Below, one piece after another: positions 36,052 to 43,789 of a stretch of 64,000 bases of DNA (the first letter of the stretch is position 1; every line of letters begins with the position of its first letter). The stretch lies in assembly GCA_951812395.1 (NCBI GenBank), contig CATOSD010000001.1, forward strand, positions 372,001-436,000, given 5' to 3'. Under the pieces are notes generated by a model, which was not told the origin of the DNA, made no database searches, and saw nothing but the letters and a program-made list of their open reading frames with translations. Made by a program: the position numbers and the translations under genes. Source of the DNA: an uncultured Dehalococcoidia bacterium (lineage in GTDB: Bacteria > Chloroflexota > Dehalococcoidia > Lucifugimonadales > CATOSD01).

Positions 36052-37165
36052 TCGCCTCGGCCACGCGCTCCAGGTGCTCCCTGGAGTCGCCGAATGCCAG
36101 TTCGGCGGCCTTCGCGCGGCGCGAGTAGAGCTGCATACTGTGCTCTTTGGTGAATCCTATCGCGCCGTGGCACTGGTGCCCGGTGGCGCACACGCGGCGG
36201 ACGGCGTCGCTCACCCACGCCTTGGCCATGGCGACCTCGCTGTCGGCGGGCAACCCCTCTGACAGCCGCCACGCGGCCTGGCTGGTGATGTAACGTGACC
36301 CCTCGACGTCGGTGGCCATGTTGGCGCAGTGGTGCTGTATCGCCTGGAAGCTGCCAATGGGCCGACCGAACTGGATGCGCTGCTTTACGAACTCCACAGT
36401 AATGTCGAGCACCTTCTGCCCGTTGCCCACCATCTCGGCGCACTTGCCCACGGCGCCCCACTGGATCACCCTTGCAATGGTGGGCCAGCCTCCGTTCAGC
36501 TCGCCGAGCAGCGCGGAACGGGGCACGTGCGCGCCCTCGAACGTCACCTCGGACTGCCGGTCGGAGGCGATGGTCTTGAGCAGCGTCTGCGATACGCCGG
36601 GCGTGCCGGCGGGCAGGATGAAGAGCGAAACATCCTCGTCGCCTTCGCCCGTCCGGGCCGCGACCACCAGGTAGTCGGACACGTTGGCGTTGGGGACGAA
36701 GAGCTTGGCGCCGTTGATTACGAAGCCGTCGCCGGCGGGCTCGGCGGTGGTGCGGATGCCGGCGGCGTCCCAGCGGACGCTCGGCTCGATGAGCGCGAGG
36801 GTGGCAATGGCCTGGCCCTCGGCGATGCCCGGCAGGTACTGGCGCTTCTGGTCGTCGCTACCGCAGTCAAGGATGGTCATGCCACCCAGCACGACGGTTG
36901 AGAAGAATGGGCCCGGCAGCATGGCGCGGCCCGTTTCCTCGAGGAGGACGCACAGGTCGAGGAACTCCAGCCCCGCGCCGCCGTACTCTTCGGGAAAGAT
37001 GAGGCCGAGCCAGCCGTTTTCCGCGATCTTCTGCCAACTCTCAGGAGTGTAGCCACGCTCGTCCTCCTCCATCGCGCGGACGAATGCCTCGGTGCACTCG
37101 GCTTCGAGGAATTCACGGGCGCTGTTGCGCAGCATCTGTTGGGCTTCGGTCAGTCCTAGGTCCAC
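36041..37165 (-). CDS. Acyl-CoA dehydrogenase
   Basis: 374 residues from GTG 37165 with AGGAG 7 nt upstream. N-terminal helical domain (EYGGAGLEFLDLCVLLEETG), beta domain (FVINGAKLFVPNANVSDYLVV), C-terminal helical domain ending RRAKAAELAFGDSREHLERV. This tail is typical of the FadE subgroup that forms mixed complexes and includes steroid side-chain enzymes. I do not see a clear catalytic Glu in the usual C-terminal place, so it could be one half of a heteromeric dehydrogenase; no partner is next to it. Confidence 0.88.
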   Translation of the reverse strand: MDLGLTEAQQMLRNSAREFLEAECTEAFVRAMEEDERGYTPESWQKIAENGWLGLIFPEEYGGAGLEFLDLCVLLEETGRAMLPGPFFSTVVLGGMTILDCGSDDQKRQYLPGIAEGQAIATLALIEPSVRWDAAGIRTTAEPAGDGFVINGAKLFVPNANVSDYLVVAARTGEGDEDVSLFILPAGTPGVSQTLLKTIASDRQSEVTFEGAHVPRSALLGELNGGWPTIARVIQWGAVGKCAEMVGNGQKVLDITVEFVKQRIQFGRPIGSFQAIQHHCANMATDVEGSRYITSQAAWRLSEGLPADSEVAMAKAWVSDAVRRVCATGHQCHGAIGFTKEHSMQLYSRRAKAAELAFGDSREHLERVAEAIGL

Positions 37166-37253
37166 TAATGCACTCCTAACGCGCTTCGATGGCCGTCACT
37201 CTTTTTGGGCTGAAGTTGCACGGACTCATCCGCTGTCCAGTCGATGTTTACAA

Positions 37254-37336
37254 TTGACAACGTGCTCGCAACGGTGTACCGTATCAATTGTGAGAGCCGG
37301 GCGTAACTCCCCGCGGGGGTTGTGACTGGCTCTTTT
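37254..37336 (+). ncRNA. Possible small RNA or attenuator: promoter followed by hairpin and T-run
   Basis: TTGACA at 37254-37259, 17-bp spacer, TACCGT at 37277-37282, then a structured stretch closed by AGAGCC (37293-37298) / GGCTCT (37328-37333) with an inner CCCCGCGGGGG stem and TTTT at 37333-37336. Predicted transcript is about 50 nt on the plus strand, in the gap between two minus-strand genes. No ORF is present. The hairpin could instead serve only as a terminator. Confidence 0.4.
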
Positions 37337-37371
37337 GCTTTGTCGTCCGCAGGCGGGGATCGTTGTCTGGA

Positions 37372-38115
37372 CTATAGCCGGTAGATTCCGGGTCTCTGAT
37401 AACCATCGTGGCTTGTTTGATCGACGGTCTTTTGCTCGATGATCCGGTAGAAGCGTCTCAAGGCCAGCAGGAACGCGTCGTTCATGGGTGGCCTTCTGTA
37501 CAATTCCTCTTCCTCAAACTGCCTCAGTACTGAGGCAACCATATCCGCTATCTGAATCCCCGCGGATGTCTTCGAATCACCGAAAAATGGTGTATCTGTG
37601 ATGTTGGTTGAAGCGCGTCCCTCTTCGGAACGGTAAAGAAACGCACTGAATTTATAGGATAGGCCGCCGAACTGTCCGGCGTCTCCGTCAAAGAGAATTG
37701 TCGCCATCTCGTGATTCGCCTCGGCGAAAAGTTGAACCCTCTGCATGAGAAAGCGGAACTGGGGCGGCAGCATAACGTCCTCTGAGTCCGGCGCGGCATC
37801 AGGTCGTTCCATGATCATGGCGAAGACTGTGATTGGCAAGTTCAACAATGAACTGAAGAACTCCTCGACGAACGCCACGATTTCGGGGCGTCTGCGGAAC
37901 GTTCTACGGTTAAGCAGCCGGGACCCCTTCACCTCCATTTGTTCTTTCCCAAGTACGTCCCTCTTCAGTGCATGTAGCCGACCCGCTACGGTACGAGCCT
38001 GGGCGTCTTGAATACATACTGCGACTACCACCGGCCGCCTCGCTGGATCGTTAGGGTGCGGATGCCCACTTTCGTCAATGAAAACTAACACAGCGAGTCT
38101 GCCCGCCACCCTCAC
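37372..38115 (-). CDS. DUF3800 domain protein
   Basis: 247 residues. The N-terminal VFIDESGHPHPND is the DUF3800 signature with two acidic residues, and FFGDSKTSAGIQIADMVASV near the C-terminus is its partner motif. The family is predicted to adopt an RNase H-like fold and occurs in mobile and defence regions; the biochemical role is not established. A/T content is higher than in flanking genes, consistent with an accessory origin. Confidence 0.85.
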   Translation of the reverse strand: MRVAGRLAVLVFIDESGHPHPNDPARRPVVVAVCIQDAQARTVAGRLHALKRDVLGKEQMEVKGSRLLNRRTFRRRPEIVAFVEEFFSSLLNLPITVFAMIMERPDAAPDSEDVMLPPQFRFLMQRVQLFAEANHEMATILFDGDAGQFGGLSYKFSAFLYRSEEGRASTNITDTPFFGDSKTSAGIQIADMVASVLRQFEEEELYRRPPMNDAFLLALRRFYRIIEQKTVDQTSHDGYQRPGIYRL

Positions 38116-38147
38116 GCATTCGCAATCAAGAGCATTCGCGTCCGTGG

Positions 38148-38387
38148 CTAGTCGGTGCCTACGGCGAGGCAGGTTACCGTGCGGACTATCCCGTTGATGG
38201 TGTGTACCTGGCTGGTGACGAGGTCGCCCACGGCGTTGAGGTCCGGGGCTTCGACGACGGCGATGATGTCGAACGGGCCGGTTACGGCGTCTACGTTGCG
38301 AACTCCGTCAAGCTCGCGCAGGGACTCTCCGACGCTTCTGGACTTGCCCACGGCCGTTTCTATGAGTATGTACGCCTTGGTTGACAT
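38148..38387 (-). CDS. Lrp/AsnC-type ligand-binding (RAM) domain protein
   Basis: 79 residues from ATG 38387 (GAGG upstream); the frame extends to 38435 without support. It is a stand-alone RAM domain: AYILIETAVGKSRSVGESL, VRNVDAVTGPFDIIAVVEA and ING-IVRTVTCLAV. It lacks the DNA-binding part of Lrp. Such proteins bind amino acids or act as small regulators or partners. It is 32 bp after the DUF3800 gene end on the minus strand but probably a separate unit. Confidence 0.88.
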   Translation of the reverse strand: MSTKAYILIETAVGKSRSVGESLRELDGVRNVDAVTGPFDIIAVVEAPDLNAVGDLVTSQVHTINGIVRTVTCLAVGTD

Positions 38388-38821
38388 AGTCGACCTCGTC
38401 TCCGTTCCCTCCGGCAGAACCGTAGATTGTGGCAAAATGCGACTTGCGTCGGCGGTAGCAGCATTCTAAGTGCGGCCCATAGGGGTGTCAAATTCAGGAT
38501 TCCACAGGGGGTTTCGCGCAGATGTGGGTTATTCTGGGAGATTCCGGGCCACTTCGTAGCCGGGAGCGCTGCCGGTCTGCGGCGTTTTGAGTCTCGAACA
38601 GCGGGGTTTTGGGCCTGAAACACCGCAAGTATCCCACAATTGCTACAGGTCGGCGAAAGACCTCAGCCTAACTGCTCGCCATTGTCCGGTTGCGGCGCAG
38701 GTGTGTCATCGAGGGAAGCACAGCACGGATGTGCGAGAGGGGTGGCGAGAAACAGAGGATGTGGCTGCCGACCGCGGCGGTGTATGCTTGGAGCGTACCA
38801 CCCGGACAGGCGAGAGGGCCA
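38388..38821. other. Intergenic region between RAM gene and kinase gene
   Basis: About 430 bp between divergent genes. No credible protein is seen, although frames are open on both strands. It contains a degenerate copy of the CGTAGCTGGG-type repeat (about 38532-38580) and AGCACGGATGTGC at 38722-38734, followed by GGGGTGGCGAGAA. A similar GCGGTGGCGAAT follows the copy at 18636. Confidence 0.45.
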
Positions 38822-39727
38822 ATGGCGCAACGCAGAATGCACACGGACGAGATTATCGCGGACGAGGCCTTGGCAGCCAGGCTGGTCGCGGCGCAGTTTC
38901 CGCAATGGGGGGGCCTGCCCATCGAGCGTGTGCGGCACTCCGGCACGGACAACGCCATATTCCGAATCGGCGACAGCCTTGTCGCGCGGCTGCCACGCAT
39001 CCACTGGGCCGTTGGGCAGACGGACAAGGAGTTCGAGTGGCTGCCGCGCCTGGCGCCCTATCTGCCGCTGGACGCGCCCAGGCCGCTGCGCAAGGGTGTT
39101 CCCGGGTTCGGCTACCCGTGGCCGTGGTCGGTGTACGAGTGGCTTGAGGGCGAAAGCGCGCTCGACGTCGCCGTCGACGACGCCACCGTGGCCGCGCTCG
39201 ACCTGGCGGCGTTCATACGCGCGCTGCGGGCCGTACCCGCGCACGACCGTCCGCCGGCGGTGCCGGGCGGACGCGGCGGGCCACTGTCGGGCCGGGACGC
39301 CGAGACTCGCGCCGCCATCGCCGCGCTCGAAGGCCTGATTGACACCGAGGCTGTTACCGCCGCGTGGCAGGCGTCGCTCGACGCGCCCGCCTACGATGGC
39401 GAGCCGGTGTTGATACACGCGGACCTCACGCCCGGAAACCTGATAGTGAGAGGCGGGCGCCTGAGCGCGGTGATCGACTTTAACATGCTCACCGTGGGCG
39501 ATCCGGCGTGCGACCTGACGGTGGCGTGGAATTTTCTTAACGCCCGCACCCGCCTCGTTCTTCGCGATTCGCTGTTCGCAGACGAAGCAGCGTGGCTGCG
39601 GGCGCGGGGCTGGGCGCTTTCCGGGTCGCTGATCGCGCTGCCGTACTACCTGCGAACCAACCCCGGCATCGTGGCCCAATCCTGGCGCACGCTTCGCGAG
39701 GTGCTGGCGGATTTTCGGGGACGCTGA
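38822..39727 (+). CDS. Aminoglycoside phosphotransferase (APH) family kinase
   Basis: 301 residues from ATG 38822. Protein-kinase-like fold: GTDNAIFRIGDSLVARLPR (nucleotide-binding Lys/Arg region), Brenner motif HADLTPGNLIV, and the metal site VIDFNMLTVGDPACDL. Family members phosphorylate aminoglycosides, choline, homoserine and other small alcohols. The neighbours do not suggest antibiotic resistance, and the substrate is unknown. A G-rich/C-rich hairpin follows the stop (39733-39758). Confidence 0.9.
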   Translation: MAQRRMHTDEIIADEALAARLVAAQFPQWGGLPIERVRHSGTDNAIFRIGDSLVARLPRIHWAVGQTDKEFEWLPRLAPYLPLDAPRPLRKGVPGFGYPWPWSVYEWLEGESALDVAVDDATVAALDLAAFIRALRAVPAHDRPPAVPGGRGGPLSGRDAETRAAIAALEGLIDTEAVTAAWQASLDAPAYDGEPVLIHADLTPGNLIVRGGRLSAVIDFNMLTVGDPACDLTVAWNFLNARTRLVLRDSLFADEAAWLRARGWALSGSLIALPYYLRTNPGIVAQSWRTLREVLADFRGR

Positions 39728-39929
39728 CCGCGAGGGGCGGGCTGCAAACCCCGTCCCTATCATTGGAAATTCCGTCGATGGTTACCGGTTGAATTCGGGC
39801 TAGCGACGTATGCCAGTATATTGACGAACTTTGGGGGCCAGTGCTAGTATTCGTTCAGAAAATCCCCGCCCTTAGCCCGTTTTCTGATGCCCCACCGCAC
39901 TGGGACATCCACAGTTTCGAGGCGTTGAC

Positions 39930-40991
39930 ATGACCAGCTCCGCCCGCGCCGCCGACGCGGGCGCCGACCAACTCCCGGCGATGTTTCAGCGGTACAGGGC
40001 CGACATAGCCGACGCCCTGCGCGGCGGCTTGTCGCTCGGCGAAATTCCCGTGTACGACATGCTGCGCTACTACATGGGCTGGGTGGACTCGGACGGCAAC
40101 CCATGCGAGGCTACCCAGGGCAAGGCGCTCCGCCCCACCCTTTGTCTTTTCGGCTGCGAGGCCGTCGGCGGCTCCGCCGGTAGCGCATTGCCGGCCGCAG
40201 TAGCCCTGGAGTTCATCCACAACTTCTCGCTCGTACACGACGATATACAGGACGAGGACGAGACGCGCCATCACAGGCTCACGCTGTGGGCCGCCTGGGA
40301 CGTACCAAGGGCGCTGCAGGCCGGTAACGTGCTCAGGGTGGTGGCCGACAGGGCGCTGGAGCGGCTGCTCGACGGGGGCATGGACTATGGGCAGGCTGTC
40401 GGGATAGCCAGGATGCTGACCGGCGCCTATCTCGACATGATCGAGGGTCAATGGCTCGACATCTCCTACGAGGGGCGGCGCGACATCGCGATCGACGACT
40501 ACATGGTGATGATTTCGAAGAAGACGGGCGCGCTCATCAGGTGCTCGCTGGACATGGGTGTCGCCATCGGCACCACCGACGAGGCGGCGATTCGCGCTTT
40601 CCGCTCGTTCGGGCGCTCCGTCGGATACGCGTTCCAGATTCGCGACGACTCGCTGGGCGTTTGGGGAGAGGAAGAGACCACCGGCAAGCCGGTGGGCGCG
40701 GATATTCGCCGCAAGAAGAATTCGCTTCCGATTGTTTACACCATGGCAAGGGCGGACGGCGCGGACAGGCGCGAGCTGGAGCGCGTTTACGGCAAGGAGG
40801 GACTCGACGACGGCGACGTGTCCCTGGTCCTGGACGTGATGGAGCGCGTCGACGCCCGCGGATACTCGCAGCGCCTGGCGGAGCGTCATTGCGCTTCGGC
40901 GCTCGACGCCGTGGCGGGCGTTGAGATGGCCGCCACCGTGCGCGAAGAGATCGAAGAGCTTGTACAGTTTCTGCTCGTTAGAGAGCGTTAG
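39930..40991 (+). CDS. Polyprenyl (geranylgeranyl) diphosphate synthase
   Basis: 353 residues. First aspartate-rich motif LVHDDIQDED (about residue 100), second motif QIRDDSLGVWGEE, where the usual last Asp of DDxxD is Gly, a form I recall from actinobacterial and Chloroflexi enzymes. The conserved KALRPTLCLFG and KKTGALIRCS are also present. It condenses isoprenyl diphosphates to GGPP or a similar product. Followed after 32 bp by a phosphorylase-like gene and then a phytoene/squalene synthase, so the product is probably fed to a C30 or C40 terpenoid. Confidence 0.92.
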   Translation: MTSSARAADAGADQLPAMFQRYRADIADALRGGLSLGEIPVYDMLRYYMGWVDSDGNPCEATQGKALRPTLCLFGCEAVGGSAGSALPAAVALEFIHNFSLVHDDIQDEDETRHHRLTLWAAWDVPRALQAGNVLRVVADRALERLLDGGMDYGQAVGIARMLTGAYLDMIEGQWLDISYEGRRDIAIDDYMVMISKKTGALIRCSLDMGVAIGTTDEAAIRAFRSFGRSVGYAFQIRDDSLGVWGEEETTGKPVGADIRRKKNSLPIVYTMARADGADRRELERVYGKEGLDDGDVSLVLDVMERVDARGYSQRLAERHCASALDAVAGVEMAATVREEIEELVQFLLVRER

Positions 40992-41023
40992 CGCCGGAAT
41001 TGGCACGGTGTGAGGTTTGAAGC

Positions 41024-41755
41024 TTGCTGGGAATCGTAGCGGCATTTAAGGAAGAGACGGCCGACTACCTATCGCGAGGCCGGTTTCGCGAGGTGGAGCG
41101 CAGCGGGCCGTACCGGTTCTACCGGGCCCGCCGCGGGCCTTCGGCCGTACTTGTGCTTGGCGCGGTGGGCAAGCCCAGGGCAAAAGAGGCCACGAGCAGG
41201 CTGATCGAGAACTACGGCCCGGAGATAGTGGTATCGGCGGGTTTCGCCGGCGCGGTCCGTCCGAAGCTCAGAACCGGAGACGTGTTCGTGTGCGACCGGG
41301 TTGTGTCGATGGATGGGCCACCCGCCTTCTGGACGGTGGACAGCGCCAACGAACGTCTGTTGGCATGCGGCTCGTCGGCCACCGACGGCCACTACAACCC
41401 GACGGGCTGCGTTTCGGTTTCCCAGTTTGTGCACGTCGGCTCGATGAAGTCCTGGCTGGGCAGGGTGCTGCGGGTCGGCGTCATCGACCGGGAGAGCTAT
41501 TGGGTCACCGACGTAGCGGCATCCTACGGCGTGCAGCAGGCGGTTGTACGCGCCGTACTCGACACGCTGGAGGACAACATGCCGGACTTTCTGGTCGACG
41601 CTCTCAGTCCAGGCGCCGGTTCGCCCAAGGTCCGGGCCCTGCGCTATGGCCTGAAGCACCCTCACCGCGTGCGCCGGCTGATCCGGCTCTCGGCCCAGGT
41701 CAAGATGGCCGGCCGGTCGCTGTCGGAATGCCTCGCATCCCAGCCCTGGAATTAG
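41024..41755 (+). CDS. Nucleoside phosphorylase / MTA-SAH nucleosidase-like protein (HpnG-like)
   Basis: 243 residues from TTG 41024 with GAGG upstream. VAAFKEETADYLSRG, AVGKPRAKEATSRLIENYGP and VSAGFAGAVRPKLRTGDVFV match the nucleosidase/phosphorylase fold. The later catalytic region reads WVTDVAASYGVQQAVVRA, where related hopanoid HpnG proteins have a similar TDVAA stretch. HpnG removes adenine from adenosylhopane. Its place between a prenyl synthase and a phytoene/squalene synthase supports a terpenoid role, but no squalene-hopene cyclase is in the window. Confidence 0.75.
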   Translation: MLGIVAAFKEETADYLSRGRFREVERSGPYRFYRARRGPSAVLVLGAVGKPRAKEATSRLIENYGPEIVVSAGFAGAVRPKLRTGDVFVCDRVVSMDGPPAFWTVDSANERLLACGSSATDGHYNPTGCVSVSQFVHVGSMKSWLGRVLRVGVIDRESYWVTDVAASYGVQQAVVRAVLDTLEDNMPDFLVDALSPGAGSPKVRALRYGLKHPHRVRRLIRLSAQVKMAGRSLSECLASQPWN

Positions 41756-41862
41756 GCCGCGCCGGGGCAACCCAGCCGGCGAGGGCCCGCAGACCGGGCC
41801 GTGCGTCCGGCCCCAGCAAGCGTGGTGAGAGGCCTCGCAATAGCTTCTGCCCGGAGGCGCCC

Positions 41863-42747
41863 ATGGCAACCGAGGTCGAGCTGGCCTACGAGTACTGCCG
41901 CCGCATATCAAAGCGGCGCGCCAAGAATTTTTACTACGCCTTTCGCACACTGCCCGCCCGCAAGCGGCGCGCCATCTACGCCGCTTACGCCTTTTGCCGC
42001 TACTGCGACGACGTGGCCGACGAGGACATGCCCTTGGGCGAAAAGACCCGGCTGCTCGGTGAGCTCAGGCAGTCGCTCGACCAGTGCCGGAGCGGCCGCC
42101 CCGACGGTCCAGTCTTCGTCGCCCTGCACCACGCCTCCGACTCCTTCAAAGTGCCCTACGATTACTACGAGACTGTCATCGACGGCGTGGAGATGGACTT
42201 GACCATGACACGCTACGAGTCGTTCGACGAGCTCAACGACTACTGCTACAAGGTGGCCTCGGTCATCGGCCTGATCTGCATAGAGATCGCCGGCTACACC
42301 GACCAGAGGGCCAGGGAGTACGCCGTGGATCTGGGCGTGGCCATGCAGCTTACCAACATTCTGCGCGACGTAAGGGAGGACGCGGAACGGGAACGCATTT
42401 ACCTTCCGATGAACGACCTGAGGGCGTACGGATACAGCGAGGCGGAGCTTAAGGGCGCAGCTTACAACGACGCATTTCGCAGCCTTATGAAGTTCGAGGC
42501 CGACAGGGCCCGCCGCTACTTCGAACGCGGGCGACGGCTCTTTCCGCTGTTGGCCGGCGAGGCGCGCGTCTTCCCCATGGTGCTGGACGGCATCTACAGC
42601 GCCGTGTTGGACCGCATCGAGCAGCGCGGGTTCGACGTGTTTGGGGAGCGCGTAGGACTGAGCACAGGCGAGAAGCTCGCCATTACGGCCAGGCTGTGGC
42701 TCGCCTACGGCCTGCCTCCGCTGCTGCGGCTCGGCGGGCGGCGGTAG
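41863..42747 (+). CDS. Squalene/phytoene synthase
   Basis: 294 residues from ATG 41863 with GGAGG upstream; upstream in-frame sequence is a shadow of the previous gene. Motifs: RRAKNFYYAFRTLPARKRRA, first acidic motif CRYCDDVADED, second NILRDVREDAERERIYLP. The enzyme couples two prenyl diphosphates head to head. Class (CrtB phytoene, or HpnC/HpnD squalene branch) is not decided by sequence. With the adjacent prenyl synthase and HpnG-like gene, the hopanoid/squalene or carotenoid route are both possible. Confidence 0.92.
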   Translation: MATEVELAYEYCRRISKRRAKNFYYAFRTLPARKRRAIYAAYAFCRYCDDVADEDMPLGEKTRLLGELRQSLDQCRSGRPDGPVFVALHHASDSFKVPYDYYETVIDGVEMDLTMTRYESFDELNDYCYKVASVIGLICIEIAGYTDQRAREYAVDLGVAMQLTNILRDVREDAERERIYLPMNDLRAYGYSEAELKGAAYNDAFRSLMKFEADRARRYFERGRRLFPLLAGEARVFPMVLDGIYSAVLDRIEQRGFDVFGERVGLSTGEKLAITARLWLAYGLPPLLRLGGRR

Positions 42748-42766
42748 GGCGCCGAGGCCGGAAGCC

Positions 42767-43789
42767 ATGTCCGAACGCCTCGCCTCGCCCATGCGCCGCG
42801 CCCTGATACTTGCGCCGTTCGGCGCCCACGACCTGAAGCGCCTGCGGGCTCTCGCCCACGTCGCGCACGAGAGCTGGCTGCGCTCGCGCAGGCTCTACGC
42901 GCCGGAAGAGCTGGCCGAGCGCATCAACCGGGATGGCATAGACTGCCTGGTGTTGGAGCCTGACTTCGTGTTCGACGAGGTGTTCGAGCGCGCGCCGATG
43001 CTGAGGTTCGTGGGCGTGTGCCGTGGCTCCGTGGGCAACGTGGACGTCGAGGCGGCGACGCGGTGCGGCGTGCTGGTCGTCAACACGCCCTCCCGAAACG
43101 CCCGGGCCGTCGCGGAGCACACGCTGGGGCTGATGCTCGCGTTGGCACGCCGCATCGTCGAAGGGCACAACTACGTCGCCCGGGGCGATTGGCTCAATCC
43201 CACCGAGCCCTACGCCACCATGCGCGGCTCCGAGCTCGGCGGCAAGACTTTAGGCATCGTGGGCCTGGGGGCGATTGGTCGCGAGCTCGCCCGCGTCTGC
43301 GCCGCGATGGGCATGGATGTCACGGCCTACGATCCGTACGCGGGCGAGCCATCCGCCGATGTGCGAATGCTGGCCCTCGGCGAGCTTATGGCGCGGGCGG
43401 ACTTCGTCTGCGTGCACGCACCAGCTACTCCCGAGACTCGCGGGCTGCTGAGCGCGGAGATGCTGGCAATGATGAAGCCCACCGCCTTTCTGGTGAGCGC
43501 CGCCGATCCGTCCGTCGTGGCCCGCGCGCCGCTGGTGGAGGCCCTGCGAGCGCACCGGATCGCGGGGGCGGCGTTCGACGTGTTCGAGACGCACCCCGTC
43601 GCGCCGGACAATCCCCTGCTGTCGCTCGACAACGTGGTCCTGAGTCCCCATGTGGGCGGCGCTACCGGCGAAACCGTGGAGCGGCATTCGCGGGCGATGG
43701 CGGACGATCTGCTGCGCTACTGGGACGGAGAGCGTCCGCTGAACCTGGTGAACCCCGGCGCGTGGGAGACACGTGAGCGCGATGGCTGA
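42767..43789 (+). CDS. D-2-hydroxyacid dehydrogenase-like protein with altered active site
   Basis: 340 residues. NAD-binding motif LGIVGLGAIGRELARV and the C-terminal VLSPHVGGATGET (with catalytic His) are clear. Two triad positions differ. The segment that normally reads NTARG is VSAADPS, removing the substrate-binding Arg, and the Glu before Pro (normally EEP-like) is His (FETHPV). The dinucleotide fold is intact, so it may bind NAD but act on an unusual substrate or not be a dehydrogenase. First gene of a seven-part plus-strand catabolic run ending at 48278. Confidence 0.85.
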   Translation: MSERLASPMRRALILAPFGAHDLKRLRALAHVAHESWLRSRRLYAPEELAERINRDGIDCLVLEPDFVFDEVFERAPMLRFVGVCRGSVGNVDVEAATRCGVLVVNTPSRNARAVAEHTLGLMLALARRIVEGHNYVARGDWLNPTEPYATMRGSELGGKTLGIVGLGAIGRELARVCAAMGMDVTAYDPYAGEPSADVRMLALGELMARADFVCVHAPATPETRGLLSAEMLAMMKPTAFLVSAADPSVVARAPLVEALRAHRIAGAAFDVFETHPVAPDNPLLSLDNVVLSPHVGGATGETVERHSRAMADDLLRYWDGERPLNLVNPGAWETRERDG

